28,441 bases of DNA. Origin: Dimargaris cristalligena. Its lineage: Eukaryota > Kickxellomycota > Dimargaritomycetes > Dimargaritales > Dimargaritaceae. A program made the translations under genes and the position numbers. The DNA lies in contig JANBQC010000364.1 of assembly GCA_027576995.1 (NCBI GenBank), positions 1-28,441 of the forward strand, read 5' to 3'. The notes below the pieces were generated by a model. That model saw only the letters and a list, made by a program, of their open reading frames with translations. It ran no database searches and had not been told where the DNA came from. Shown one piece after another: positions 10,111 through 20,680 of the stretch. Each line of letters opens with the position of its first letter. The stretch's first letter is position 1.

Positions 10111-10125
10111 CCCTGAGGCCTCGGG
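10111..10125. promoter_or_regulatory. GC-rich near-palindrome in the peptide gene promoter
   Basis: CCCTGAGGCCTCGGG is palindromic at 14 of its 15 positions if one mismatched pair is allowed around the AGGCCT core. It lies about 120 bases upstream of the TATA box of the secreted peptide gene in an otherwise AT-rich neighbourhood. A dimeric transcription factor site is possible; no known factor is assigned. Confidence 0.3.
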
Positions 10126-12367
10126 TCGAGAGGCGGGACCGGACCCCCTACAGCCGTCGCTATTTGAATAATCGACGGGTCTTCTCTGCCGCAGAACAGG
10201 CGGAAAGATGTTTAGGCCCTTACTATACTATAAACGGAAGAGGGACTGGTGCTTAACAAGGGCTAGTCACTGGCTAAGGCGAGGATATCCAAAGAACGGT
10301 CTTTAGGAATTCGGCTACAACAGGGTATTGCTTTGGTTGAGTTGGATCGGGGAAGGGCCTCCGGTTGAATGGGGCCTAACCAATTACGTGTGCCTACGAC
10401 GTAAAAAAGGCATGCCGTCGAAGGTGGGCAGCCACTATGCCCTTAGTCCCCCCAAAACACCGGCATTATGGTGGGCGTCGGTTAAGCTATATTTCTCTCC
10501 GTAACAATTGACACTGCGACCTAGAGAGGTGAGCGTGTCACAATAAGCCTAGTAGACCAAATGTCGACCCTTACTAATGGCATTCGAATTATAATTACTA
10601 CAGCTCTCCGAAACTGCAGGGTAGTAACGGTAACTTAATTGGGCAATTGTGGCGAGTGCGAGACCACCCATGCACTCGTCCCAAAATAAATAGCATAAAC
10701 GAATATATATAACATTTCTCCAAGGGGGACTCGGGCGAATTAAACTGGGAAGTAAAGGGAGGGTGGCGAACAAATAAAAAAGGGGGCCCTGATTCATGGA
10801 ATAGTGGACGGTAGTCACCAGCGACTTTAGTTATTGAAAACGATACATTTACACAGCCTCCCTTGACCAGCCAACTGGGGCCCCTTGTGACAAGCCCAAT
10901 AGCAATTCTTCGTTCTACATCCCCCCCTCCCTCTCGTTCAGCCTAATCCCATTTCCCCCCTAAACATATGGCCATCCTACCCTAGTTATAAGAGAGTCAA
11001 AAAACCCCGGCTATTTGTATATATACGTTTACGTTGGCTATAGAGTTGACCCTTTTATAATAATAATCCATTTAATTGGCGCAGAGTTAGAATTTACTGG
11101 GTCCAAGACGTACATACCAATGTTCAACACCTATCTTGCCATGATGCCAAACTCGACCTAGGCCTTGAGTTACCCTATATATAATATGGTGGCCCAAATA
11201 TATGACGACCAACTGTACTAAATACCATAATTTGGGATTATCTAAATAGTAGCAGGATAGGGGACAGTGTAAGCAAGACTGGTTCAAATTTGACCATATA
11301 TGCCCTATTGAACTCAGCGAAGTCGCACAGCCAAATTTTACTAGATGCACTACTCGTATAACTCTGTACAGCCGTAGAGGTGAGGGCTTTTCGCATCTAC
11401 GAAGGTATATCGGCATTAGGCTAAGCATAGTCAACAGTATAGGCAATAGTTCTGTGTGATTTAAATCTCCTATATGATATGGCGAAACTGATCCCCTATG
11501 CCTTCTGGGGATTTGTCCGTCTTTCGTATGATGTAATTTCGACGAGGTTACTGAGCTCCTAATTGACCTGGATGGTCACCAATGCCCTTCCCACATACAG
11601 TCTAACTGCCTGCCTTAGCCATGGTGATTTCAATTACATGTATTTGATATCGTCTAAAACTCGACTTACATCGATAATATCGAACTGGCCGTCCTTTTTT
11701 ATACATGGTAATGCCTTAACCCCACCAACATGGCTGTAATGTGGCTGGTATTTAATGCAGGGTCCAATAATACGCCTAACGGGGCTGGGCCATTAATACC
11801 ATCAGCTTGCATACAATATCTTCTGCCACTATCATTAGCTCTATCTTCACCCTGATGGTTATTGCCTATAATGCACGCACCAAAATTTTGAGTTGAATTA
11901 GTTTGGGCCAATGATAGCAGAACCGAGAATAGGCTCATGTAGACTTGCAGACTATAAGGCTTTAACTAATGCTATGGTTATTTCATGGGTCGGGCTTAAT
12001 AGTCAATGGAATTATAGTTGTGTTGTCTTTGGGAGCTAGGCACTATCATCCCCTAGTTCCATCAATGAGGCACGGGAATTCCGTCTTGCCGAAGGGATCG
12101 CCTTCGTTCAGCCATTCCTACCGCTTGATTCAAGTATTCTATATATGGTATTCTCTATTCCACCTTCATTATTATTCCTCTTCGTATCCTAACCCCCTGG
12201 TAGCAACTTCCAGCATAGTTTGTGTTGTTCGACACCCTTTACTATAGTCAACTCGTTTATATAAAGCATGAGCCAAACCCTACAGTGATTCATTAATTGA
12301 TTCGTCGTTCCCCATGTCCCTTCACTAATTAGCCCACCCCTTGTAATTGATATCTATCACTATTATC

Positions 12368-12374
12368 TATAAAG
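12368..12374 (+). promoter_or_regulatory. TATA-like box before the tentative 61-residue gene
   Basis: TATAAAG lies 48 bases upstream of the ATG at 12416, with a T-run and a C-rich leader between them. Its value depends on the tentative gene being real. Confidence 0.3.
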
Positions 12375-12415
12375 CGACCGTCACAGTTTTTTTTTATTCA
12401 GCGCCCTTCCACAGT

Positions 12416-12685
12416 ATGTCCTCCAAGGCGTAAGTCATTCAGCCGTTACTAGCATGTTACCCTACAGCATCATGGTCAGTTAATTACAATCACCAAGTTG
12501 ACTAATCTCCAAGGGGTTGTTCACCTTCTCGCGGTATTTGGGCCTGTGGGGGCATTTGCATTGCCAAAACTGAGAAACACGGTCAGTCGACCATGGTCAA
12601 CCAACTTACAATCGAACCGGCCAAATCCAGGTACGACCACCGTAAAAAAAAAGCCTTCAATAAGATTGTAGGACTTAATGCGTGA
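12416..12685 (+). CDS. tentative 61-residue protein, two exons
   Basis: This model is not a single open frame. Exon 1 is only ATGTCCTCCAAGGC (12416-12429), followed by a consensus GTAAGT donor. An 84-base intron has a perfect fungal-type branch site (GACTAAT) a few bases before the AAG acceptor, and exon 2 runs 12514-12685 to a TGA. The product starts MSSKAGCSP, has three Cys residues, and ends with a basic stretch (RYDHRKKKAFNKIVGLNA). I recognise no family. In favour are the TATA-like box, the start context, the coherent donor, branch and acceptor, and locally raised GC. Against are the short length and an 80-residue open frame on the opposite strand (12521-12763, starting MDPLTVTPSS), which looks about equally protein-like and could be the real one. 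Confidence 0.3.
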
Positions 12686-15600
12686 ATCAAGGAAATTGTG
12701 AATAGAAATGGGAACTTTACTGCGGGCTGGCCTGGATGAAGGAGTGACGGTAAGCGGGTCCATGCTTCAATTATATCAGTAGAACTATAGGTAAATATAT
12801 CGCAGTATCAGCTATAAAAAAATCTAGGCAGATGGAACACTATTCTAGTTATTGACAGGGTATATACATGAGGGACTACTAGACCATTGCCTTGGGGATA
12901 AATACATATACATATATACACTGCATATTCACCTAGCTGTCGAGTTTGATTCGAACGAAACTTCGCCTTATCTCCCGCCTTCCACGGGATCTTAATACAT
13001 ATGGCCAGTTGGTTGAGGTTGGAGAGCAATTGCCACCATTAGCCAATATTGGACGCAGTTTTGCGGACTCGTATTTACAGGGAGGGTAGCTTGAATATTG
13101 GGAACACCCTTTAGATTATATCCAGTCAAAATACCGAAGAAGTCGGTAGGGTCAGAACGGGTGCTGTGCAGGAAACCTCTGCTGCCGTGATAGTCGTGGG
13201 GGTAGTGGTAGTGGTTTTGGAATTATGATTAGAATTCAATAATTCCGAATAGTTCTAGGGATCCATTAAATAAGGTACTGGAAAGGGTCGGATGGAAGGG
13301 GATCCTTGGTAGTAAAAATAATTTGGGGAAGAAAGATATCCCGGCCCGAAATCCTGTGATACCAGCGCGCCTTTAATTTGGACCCAGCCGTACATCACTG
13401 ATTCAGTACGCTGGGGGGGTGTCCTTACGAATAGACCAGGTCAGCGGATGCAGGCCTATCTTGACGCCAGAATGTGATTCTTAGACTAGAAGAGTGAAGA
13501 TAGGAAGACCATGTGACCCCCGCTGGCCAGTATGATTAGATGTGACAAAACCAGTGCAAATGATAGTTCGTACCACTCGTCTTATTTTACCAACCGCCTC
13601 TTTAAAACGAGGGGGCAGTGGCGGAAGAGCACCGGCTGAAAGAGGTCACCCACCCACCCGTTAGACGAAGTCCAGAGTGTACAGGCAGAAGCAAGCGGTG
13701 GACTACATATATATACGTTTGTTCCTCTTTTGGAATCGCGCAGGCGGATAGTATAACTAGACCATTTGGTTGAACTTCGAAATCACGCCGGCGTGCCAAT
13801 CAGGAAAGTACGTACGCGGAAGGACAAGAGTGTCGGAATTCGCCCCGGAAGTGAACTTGGTCGGCTTACAATTCGGGCGACAGGGGCTGACAGGCTGCTG
13901 ACAAAGAAGAAACCATCTACAGCGACTGGGCTGGTGGGGGATACATCTAAAGTAATCCATGTCGGAATTGATGAATAGAGATAAAGGGGTATCCACTATA
14001 TCAGTAAAGATCCCAACCGGCATCTTTTGGTGCGAATATATTATAGAAATTAACTTACAACCCATCAAGCCAAGCCCTTCAAGCCGGTAATGTGATGCTA
14101 ATTTGCATGAGCCCCGAGCCAACTACGGTTTAGTCGCAGTAAGCCAAGGAAAAAAGAACACGCGCTGGGTGTTGTTAGGGAATTAGAGAGAGGGTGAGAG
14201 AGAGACAACCCTCCAATTTCTCCTTTAAAAATGATGAAGTACATATAGTTTTGGCCGTTTCGGAAGAGTGTAGACTGAATTAGCCTTGTTTATGAGCCCA
14301 TCGACTATACCCCCAACCACAACTTAATGACCAGCCGGAGCATTCGATATCATCGACTCATAGATATCTATTTGACTCGACATGTACTGAAAGGGTCAAA
14401 GAATAATTTCCTGTGGGAAGGTCGCACAATGCCTTGCGCAGGAAAGTGGCATTAGCCAATACATCCAGCGCTTAGATCACACGAATAGTAAGAACTACTA
14501 CGTATTGGTGCAAGCAAGAATCAAGAATAACCTAACAACGAGGAATGGCATATTGGTGCCACGCCCACGGGGCCCATTTCCTTCAGAATCACGTCGTAGC
14601 ATTAAGGGTTACATCATCTATTCAATTTAGCGCATCCCCGCCCACAGCTATATTAAACAAATGGCAACAATCAGTGCAATTGTATTAGTTTAAATACTTG
14701 ACACGTATTACTACGGAATCCATCAAATTCGATACGCGCCTGTTTAGCCTGATATGAGAGTCTAAACACCCACAACATATACACGGCCTTCTGGGACCGT
14801 CTAAATTCCCAAAGGAAAATAAAAGGAGGTGTTTATGGGAAATCATGTACCGCGAAAAGAGTTGGAAAAGTGATATATTGGAGACTTTCGAGAGATATCA
14901 AGGGTGAAAATACGACGGCTGTATAAGTTGGCCAATATTGAAAGACAATTGACCCCGCGCCATTACTATTCGCTAGTTAAACCGTATTGAGGACCACCAA
15001 TACGGTGATTCTCATTATTGGTACCATGCGAGCCAATGTAATTAAAAGTAGGGTAGAGTGGCCTAATTCGCGTATTTCCACACGAACACCCAGCCAACCT
15101 GGCTTATTACCACCTGCTATATATGATTGACTTACTTAACCAAGAATATTATTTTTTCCAGCTAAAAGGTTTACCCCCTGTAATCGTGGCATTAGGTCAT
15201 TTTGGGCCATAATGGGGGCAGTGATTCCCTCGCAAGTGATAAAATTGGACGCGTCTACCAAGTTTTCATATCATTGGGAGGTCACCTGTTAATAGCTCAC
15301 CGCAATTGCTATATGCATATACAATCTTTGATCCCCTACTCTATATAAAGATAGTAATGCTACAATTAGCCCAACAAGTCCCCCGTAAGTGAATATACCA
15401 AAGATCTGTGATAACAGTGGCTCCGGGTCGACCCATATACCGTCGCGACTGGACCATTCGGAGACCTACTATACCGCGAATAAGTCCGGAACGCACTGAT
15501 CATTCGTCTTGATATCTAATTACTCACCACAAACAGGTGATATCCCCCTACCCTTTATCTTATATACGGTTCATCGTTAGACTGGCGGCTCGGTAAAAAT

Positions 15601-16510
15601 CATACACTGGTAAGTCGCAACGGCCGCGTAGCTATAGGATTATTTTATAAGTGACATGGGTGAGTTAAGTTATTTCATGTTGACGTTTTTATTTATAAAA
15701 AATATAGTTTAATATAGAGCGCAAGAAGTAGACCCAGATCTATAACAGTCGGTACATTATTTTGATGTGAGATTGTTTGCCGTGGCGCGAAAAGAAACAC
15801 GCATAGGCAGCAGGGCTATGTCGTAGACCTAAACTACTGAATATGGCACATTTGTTGGCTACCCATTACAATAATTATTCAGTGAATGGGGGCAGGAGCA
15901 AAGGCCTACCTTTGCCATGTTTCCAGTACAACACTCTTCCCAAACACACACACGCACAAATATATATGGGATGTTATATTCGCCACTCAATTCCAAGAGA
16001 GCTGGCCTGAGAGTCTACAGTCAGTGTCGAGGAGGCAAAGAATAACAAGGTAAGAGCGAACCCCGGATGCCTGTGACTGGGGCGGATAAGAATGCAGATG
16101 CAAGGCCTTTTCCCCCAACGGACACTGCTATAGGCACATTTCAATACTCGCGGACCGAGTCACGAGCGGTAAATTGCATGTAAATGGGTATACTGAAAAA
16201 TTTATAAGGGAACATAATGAGTTAATACTAATGGCAGTGTTGAACACGGCCTAAGTGAGGCCGGCTAATAAAAGTGGGTAAAAAGGTGGTGGTGGAAATG
16301 AATAAAAGGGGGTGAGACCGACACTGAACATTATACCAGCAATGAAATGCATCATTGCTGGTGCAAAAAAAAATACGATACATAATCGGAGAAGTGAAGA
16401 CGGTGGAATAGTAAAGGTACACCCTGGGGACCCATTTCTATTAAAAAAGGACAGTCCGTTTTCGAAAACGCTAATCCGCAATTAATACAGACATAGATAT
16501 ATCATGCGAA
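12686..16510. other. gene-poor AT-rich region
   Basis: Nearly 4 kb with no gene I can support. Open frames at 13602-13799, 13757-14122 and 13766-13978 overlap one another in different frames around a locally GC-richer patch; none has recognisable domains. A stop-interrupted frame at 13126-13395 (minus) is noted separately. Short GA and CA repeats occur near 14184 and 15950. No tRNA or rRNA was recognised by its conserved boxes. Confidence 0.5.
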
Positions 16511-16744
16511 TTAGGACCAATGGCTTCTAGTTGTTAGTTGGTTAAAGGCTTGAATAAAATCAAAGCCGGGGCTACCAACGGTGGTTGTCGCAGTAAAGGC
16601 CAACTGGTAGCAGTTTGGGGAAGATATATCCATGTCAGCGGTAACGGGCGATGTAGGAGACTCGGTAAGGCTGTAGGTATTAAAAGCAAATGAGAATGAG
16701 CGTAGTTTATTAATTGAGTGAGTATAATAGTAATAATTAATCAT
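16511..16744 (-). CDS. tentative 77-residue Ser/Thr-rich protein
   Basis: An open frame from an ATG with a clear TATA box 67 bases upstream and a CT-rich leader ending CTCCACT just before the start. The product begins MINYYYYTHSINKLRS and continues as a Ser/Thr/Pro-rich polypeptide with a single Cys. The second half of the frame prefers C and T at third positions like real genes here, while the first 20 codons are AT-rich. An alternative reading is that the true exon begins after a good acceptor (TTTTAATACCTACAG, near 16672) and belongs to a spliced transcript. No signal peptide, no domain, no family recognised. It lies just downstream of the HMG-box gene on the same strand, with its own TATA box. 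Confidence 0.3.
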   Translation of the reverse strand: MINYYYYTHSINKLRSFSFAFNTYSLTESPTSPVTADMDISSPNCYQLAFTATTTVGSPGFDFIQAFNQLTTRSHWS

Positions 16745-16810
16745 AGTGGAGGTAGCAGCGATGGGGTTGCTAGTAAACTAAGGAGACAGTGGCGCGCTGC
16801 CCAAACACCC

Positions 16811-16820
16811 TTTATATATA
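16811..16820 (-). promoter_or_regulatory. TATA box downstream of the HMG-box gene
   Basis: On the minus strand TATATATAAA sits between the stop of the HMG-box gene and the ATG of the tentative 77-residue frame. It is a consensus-quality box and the main reason for suspecting a separate transcript there. Confidence 0.4.
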
Positions 16821-16939
16821 ATCGGTTTACCAGCTGCCGCGGGTCTGTTAATAAATACATGGCGCATCTATGGTAGTCCCCGCTGAGTAAGGATCATTAG
16901 GGTATCCCATAGTGCAGTAATTATCAGCGCTTGGGTCTA

Positions 16940-17872
16940 CTATAGTTCGTGGACTGGGTTGTCCTCATCAACAGCTGGGGTATCTGAAATACCTAGTCCC
17001 CGGTTATCTAGGTCTCTACACACACTCTCCTCTGGTTGAGGTATTTCCGCAGTATTATTGACAGTATTGGTCTCGGCCACTGGGGTAGATGTAACATAGG
17101 CATAAAAAGGGTTCATTAGGGGTGGGGCACCAATGTGCTCCAAAGTGCCCTCTGAATACTCGACACAGTTCATGGTGGGGCTGGCGATAATAACCCTGGT
17201 GTTGGGGCTACCGCTGGTATGAGTGGGATTTCTGACCCCGCGCAGTCGCTTCGGCTTCTTGGCGGACTTGTTGGAGCTGTATTTGTAGCCCGGGAATTTG
17301 GCGGCATGGGCAATCTTCTCCTCTTCGGCCAGGCGAAAGTACACGTCCTTGACATGCTTGGGCTCTTTATTCCACGTCTCGCCGATTCTCTTGGATATTT
17401 CCGCTTGGTTAATTTTTATATCTTGCTCGGGCATTAGTTCGCGGCTCTTTTCCGAGCGGTAGATTATGAAGGCGTTTTTGGGACGGGGGATGTGGTCGGG
17501 CGAAGACCGCGAACGACCCCGGGCGGGGCATTTCACCAGACTGATGGTGGGCGATGACGCGGCCGGGGAGATCGCCATGGAGGGGACGGCCGAAGGATAG
17601 TTAGTCTGGGCCACTTGTTGCGAAGACAGTGGAGGAGTGTAAAATACGTTCGCCAAAACAACCGGAACGCCAGCCGTAGTAACTGCCCTAGTTATATCAT
17701 CTTGACTGGGGTTTCTCATGGGGTGCATGTAGGCCAGATGCGCCATGGCAAGTGAATACACGTAATGGGCAGGGCCTACATCTACTGCGAATGGTGGCCG
17801 ATGGGCAATAGGCTCCACGCCGCCCGTAGCATTGTTAGGCAGCTCGGCAGAAGGCATGCTTAGATAATTCAT
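16940..17872 (-). CDS. HMG-box transcription factor, MATA_HMG (mating-type) style
   Basis: An intronless gene of 310 residues from the first ATG in frame; the frame is open for 39 more codons upstream but has no ATG there. The HMG box is at about 128-200: RPKNAFIIYRSEK, then NQAEISKRIGETWNKEP, then AEEEKIAHAAKFPGYKY. This spacing and the NAF.IYR / ISK.IG..W motifs are typical of the sequence-specific fungal MATA_HMG class (MAT1-2-1, Mat-Mc and zygomycete sex proteins) rather than of abundant non-specific HMGB proteins. A basic stretch right after the box (KSAKKPKRLRGVR, about 202-214) suits a nuclear localisation signal. The flanks are Pro/Ser/Thr-rich and probably disordered, possible activation regions. 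It should bind and bend DNA in the nucleus. It lies alone in a gene-poor island. Fungi also have non-sex MATA_HMG genes, so a mating role is an inference. Confidence 0.88.
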   Translation of the reverse strand: MNYLSMPSAELPNNATGGVEPIAHRPPFAVDVGPAHYVYSLAMAHLAYMHPMRNPSQDDITRAVTTAGVPVVLANVFYTPPLSSQQVAQTNYPSAVPSMAISPAASSPTISLVKCPARGRSRSSPDHIPRPKNAFIIYRSEKSRELMPEQDIKINQAEISKRIGETWNKEPKHVKDVYFRLAEEEKIAHAAKFPGYKYSSNKSAKKPKRLRGVRNPTHTSGSPNTRVIIASPTMNCVEYSEGTLEHIGAPPLMNPFYAYVTSTPVAETNTVNNTAEIPQPEESVCRDLDNRGLGISDTPAVDEDNPVHEL

Positions 17873-18107
17873 CGGTACGATTTTTTTTTGGCTTTCGAAT
17901 AGCACCGGAGAACGGGGGACAATTAACAGCAGTATAATTAGAAGGTTGTCAGGAGGCCAAATGGCCAGGAAAATATATATTCTAGTCAAGAATAGCGGTG
18001 GTGCAAAAATATTGTGACGTTGACTGGGGTGGTTGTGGTAGGTGCAAGTACTAGTCGATCGCAGGTGTTGATGATATCAAAAACTGAAGAAGGGGGACAG
18101 CTTGGCC

Positions 18108-18116
18108 TTTTTATAT
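18108..18116 (-). promoter_or_regulatory. TATA box of the HMG-box gene
   Basis: The minus strand reads ATATAAAAA, 236 bases before the ATG, followed by a CT-rich stretch. The arrangement resembles that of the secreted peptide gene, whose TATA box lies 216 bases before its ATG. Confidence 0.45.
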
Positions 18117-19039
18117 GGCGGCGGTCACCCAGAAAATCCAATGGGAGGAGATGGGGGATTTCGATGGAAACGACAGGCCCTGGTCATATAGTGCTGGTTA
18201 CCTCGTCCGTAGGAGGAAGGGCGATGGTGGCCCAATTCCCTCATCCCCACTTGGACTAAAATGACTACACCATTAAGAGGGATAAACCCGACAAACGATT
18301 CACATGACAGCCCGTCCCCCCGTCTCGATACGCATAGCGTCCGTACAATCACCATCGAATACCTAACCCGTTCTTGAATTATTCGGAGCAGTTGGAGGCC
18401 AAACCACCCACCCATCCACATTTTTTATCGACTTATACGTATTTCCTGATAATTTAAACCTCCGATTTATCACTCCTCGATACAGCCCCACCGTTCGTTT
18501 ATGCTGTAACGGGCGCCTGGTTAGCCTAGGATTATTGATACATAATATCCAGGAATAGATCTGCCATACCTTCTCGGTTTTACCGTAGGTGGATGCCTAT
18601 TCCCTACCGCACACCAGTAAACTACGAGGCCTATACCGAGAAGATTTGGTATTCCCTTTCCGTTGATTGGTATGCTTCGACATTTCCGTATAACTGACGG
18701 TGACCACGTGTATCTGGGAATTGGCCTTGTCGACTCGATCCCGGCCTGGCTGTTCAGATAATAGGGCGATTGAATGGGAAGGGTGGTCTGTGTGGGCCAC
18801 GGATTTATGATGCCGTCTATCTTGGGGTCTAACGCGCTGCTTCAATACAAACAGGGTTATATTACAGTCACGTCGAAAGTATAAATTAATAAGAGTGGGA
18901 GGCTTCAGATTATCCCGAATATTATGCGAATACCGCGATGTTTAACCGAATGTGAATGGTGGCTTCGTAAAAATGGACCAGTTGTAAATAGGGGGATCTT
19001 GGAATGATGGAATAAATGGGGTCATATATTTGGCCAATC

Positions 19040-19055
19040 GGGGGGGGGGGGGGGG
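19040..19055. repeat. G homopolymer of 16 bases
   Basis: Sixteen consecutive G residues in an AT-rich non-coding region. Such tracts are mutable, block sequencing chemistry and can form G-quadruplexes; the true length may differ from the assembled one. Confidence 0.9.
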
Positions 19056-19923
19056 CTCCGCTTTGTTAATTAGTACTAACCCCCAATTTCACTGTACCCT
19101 ATTTCTCCATGGCAAGGACATGGCCAGATTGCCTGATTTTTCCATGACACCCCCACCCCCGCTTCCCTTACTTAAATTTTTCCACCTAATAACACACACC
19201 TTATTTTAAAGTGATTCGCGTTTAACCACAGAATAGGCCCACCAAAACGCGTTCACCTTTTTCCTTCAGCCCTTCAGCCCACCTTCTTCCAATACTGAAT
19301 GATTTTTTACGCTTTGAAACATTCCAATTAAAAGAATAGTCACAAATGCCTCCCAAAAACGAACAATCTCATCAGCAAATTTTTGGCCCCCAGTAGTGAG
19401 TACCTCTTCAATAATGTATCCACTATCGAATAGGTTGGGCCAAAATATGGCCAATTCCCATCCATCATCTTCCATGTGGGCAGCTGTTATTCCAACCAGC
19501 GACTTCCCCATTTCTAGACATAGAGTCTCATGGTCGAGAGAGGGATGGGTGTGATGGTGACGGGGATAAAAGAACACGCTAATCCACCAATTGGCCATGA
19601 AATCTGACATCCGCCTGTGAGTGATTCAGAATATACCAATGGCACTTTAATCAGTGACCGGGTGTCGACGCAAAGCCAGTACGGCTTAACCGCGCCCCCC
19701 TGGTTGGATCAGGGAAGAAATAAGTAGATTTATTTATCGCAAAGGATTCCATCTATGATGCAGGTGCCAAGAAGTTGTGTCAAAGGGGTAGATTAACCGA
19801 GGACGACTCGCAACAAAGCAAAACCTGATTAGGTTATATGCTGCCCACTCGACATGGTCGCATCGCACCCGTACCCATGGTGCGTTTCCACTAGTACTCC
19901 ACTGTCCATCGGCTAACTCGAGT

Positions 19924-19964
19924 CTTGGATGGATTTATCGGATAAACATGCCACTCCATCCAAG
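19924..19964. repeat. 10-base inverted repeat with a nested hairpin
   Basis: CTTGGATGGA at 19924-19933 is the exact reverse complement of TCCATCCAAG at 19955-19964. The 21-base loop contains a second self-complementary element, TTTATC-G-GATAAA. It lies in non-coding sequence with no associated gene or mobile element. Confidence 0.7.
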
Positions 19965-20669
19965 TATGGGTAACCCGGGTTTGGTGGCATCCCATGCGCT
20001 CATGAGGTGTAGTAAAATAGCTCTTCATTTCAGATAGTTTGATGTCATTAGCCTACCAACATCACCAAATATGGTTAATGCAGATTTTATTCCAGGGTTT
20101 TCCTTGTGGCCCACCACCGGCATACCCAACCATAGCAAATGGCGACCATATGGTCACTGGGCACGTTCCAAAAGCAACTGCTGGCACTGTTAAACTACCA
20201 TTAGGGATATCTGTGGGGTATGCCTCCCAACAGCACCACAGCAGCCCACCCGCTATATCACGATAAATGGTTACTTTAAAATATAATATATTAAATGAAA
20301 TATAGGGAGCACCAACTCAGGTAATACGGTGGGCCAAACTATATGATTACTATTAAGCAACGGCATATCTGTTCACTCTCGCTGGGTATATTGCCATTTT
20401 GGCATGGTTTCGACTAAATATATGGCTGTCCGCCTGGAGTGCACTAAACAATGTGGTTTTGGGAAGGACGAGGACCCGCTTTGAGACTATGCTACCCTGC
20501 TTGCCTAAAATTAGGTGCAGGTGGCGTAAAAGTTATTTTTGGCTGTGGTGACAAGGGAATCGCTGGTCAATCTCTGTTAAAATGATGTTTGCCAAGGTCA
20601 TTCACGCTTCTCCCTCGGCCTGGAATGGCGTAGGGTGATGTCTATATATAAACAAGGACCAAGTAGGAA

Positions 20670-20680
20670 CCCCCCCCCCC
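20670..20680. repeat. C homopolymer of 11 bases
   Basis: Eleven consecutive C residues about 20 bases after a TATATATAAA motif at 20643. Length may be unstable or mis-assembled. Confidence 0.85.

Larger units (their letters stand above)
9766..12415. other. gene-poor region upstream of the secreted peptide gene
   Basis: About 2.6 kb. The first 400 bases hold the presumed promoter of the peptide gene, with a TATA box at 9981-9990 and a near-perfect palindrome at 10111-10125 (CCCTGAGGCCTCGGG). The remainder is AT-rich with scattered C-runs. Longer frames (10549-10818, 11087-11446, 11699-11938, 11969-12247) have the length and composition expected by chance and no protein features. No RNA gene recognised. 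Confidence 0.55.

Noticed and set aside
12943..12975. Possible tRNA on the minus strand (a GTTCGAATC box flanked by AGTTT/AAACT)
   Set aside because: The would-be T-arm has a 10-base loop rather than 7, and no matching acceptor stem or A box lies at the right distance.
13757..14122. Overlapping 121-codon (minus) and 70-codon (plus) frames
   Set aside because: Several frames are open at once in this GC-richer patch, none has domain or promoter support, and such lengths are expected by chance in a 15 kb spacer.
17873..17989. N-terminal extension of the HMG-box protein by 39 residues
   Set aside because: The frame is open but has no ATG upstream of 17872; the hydrophobic residues it would add do not suit a nuclear factor.
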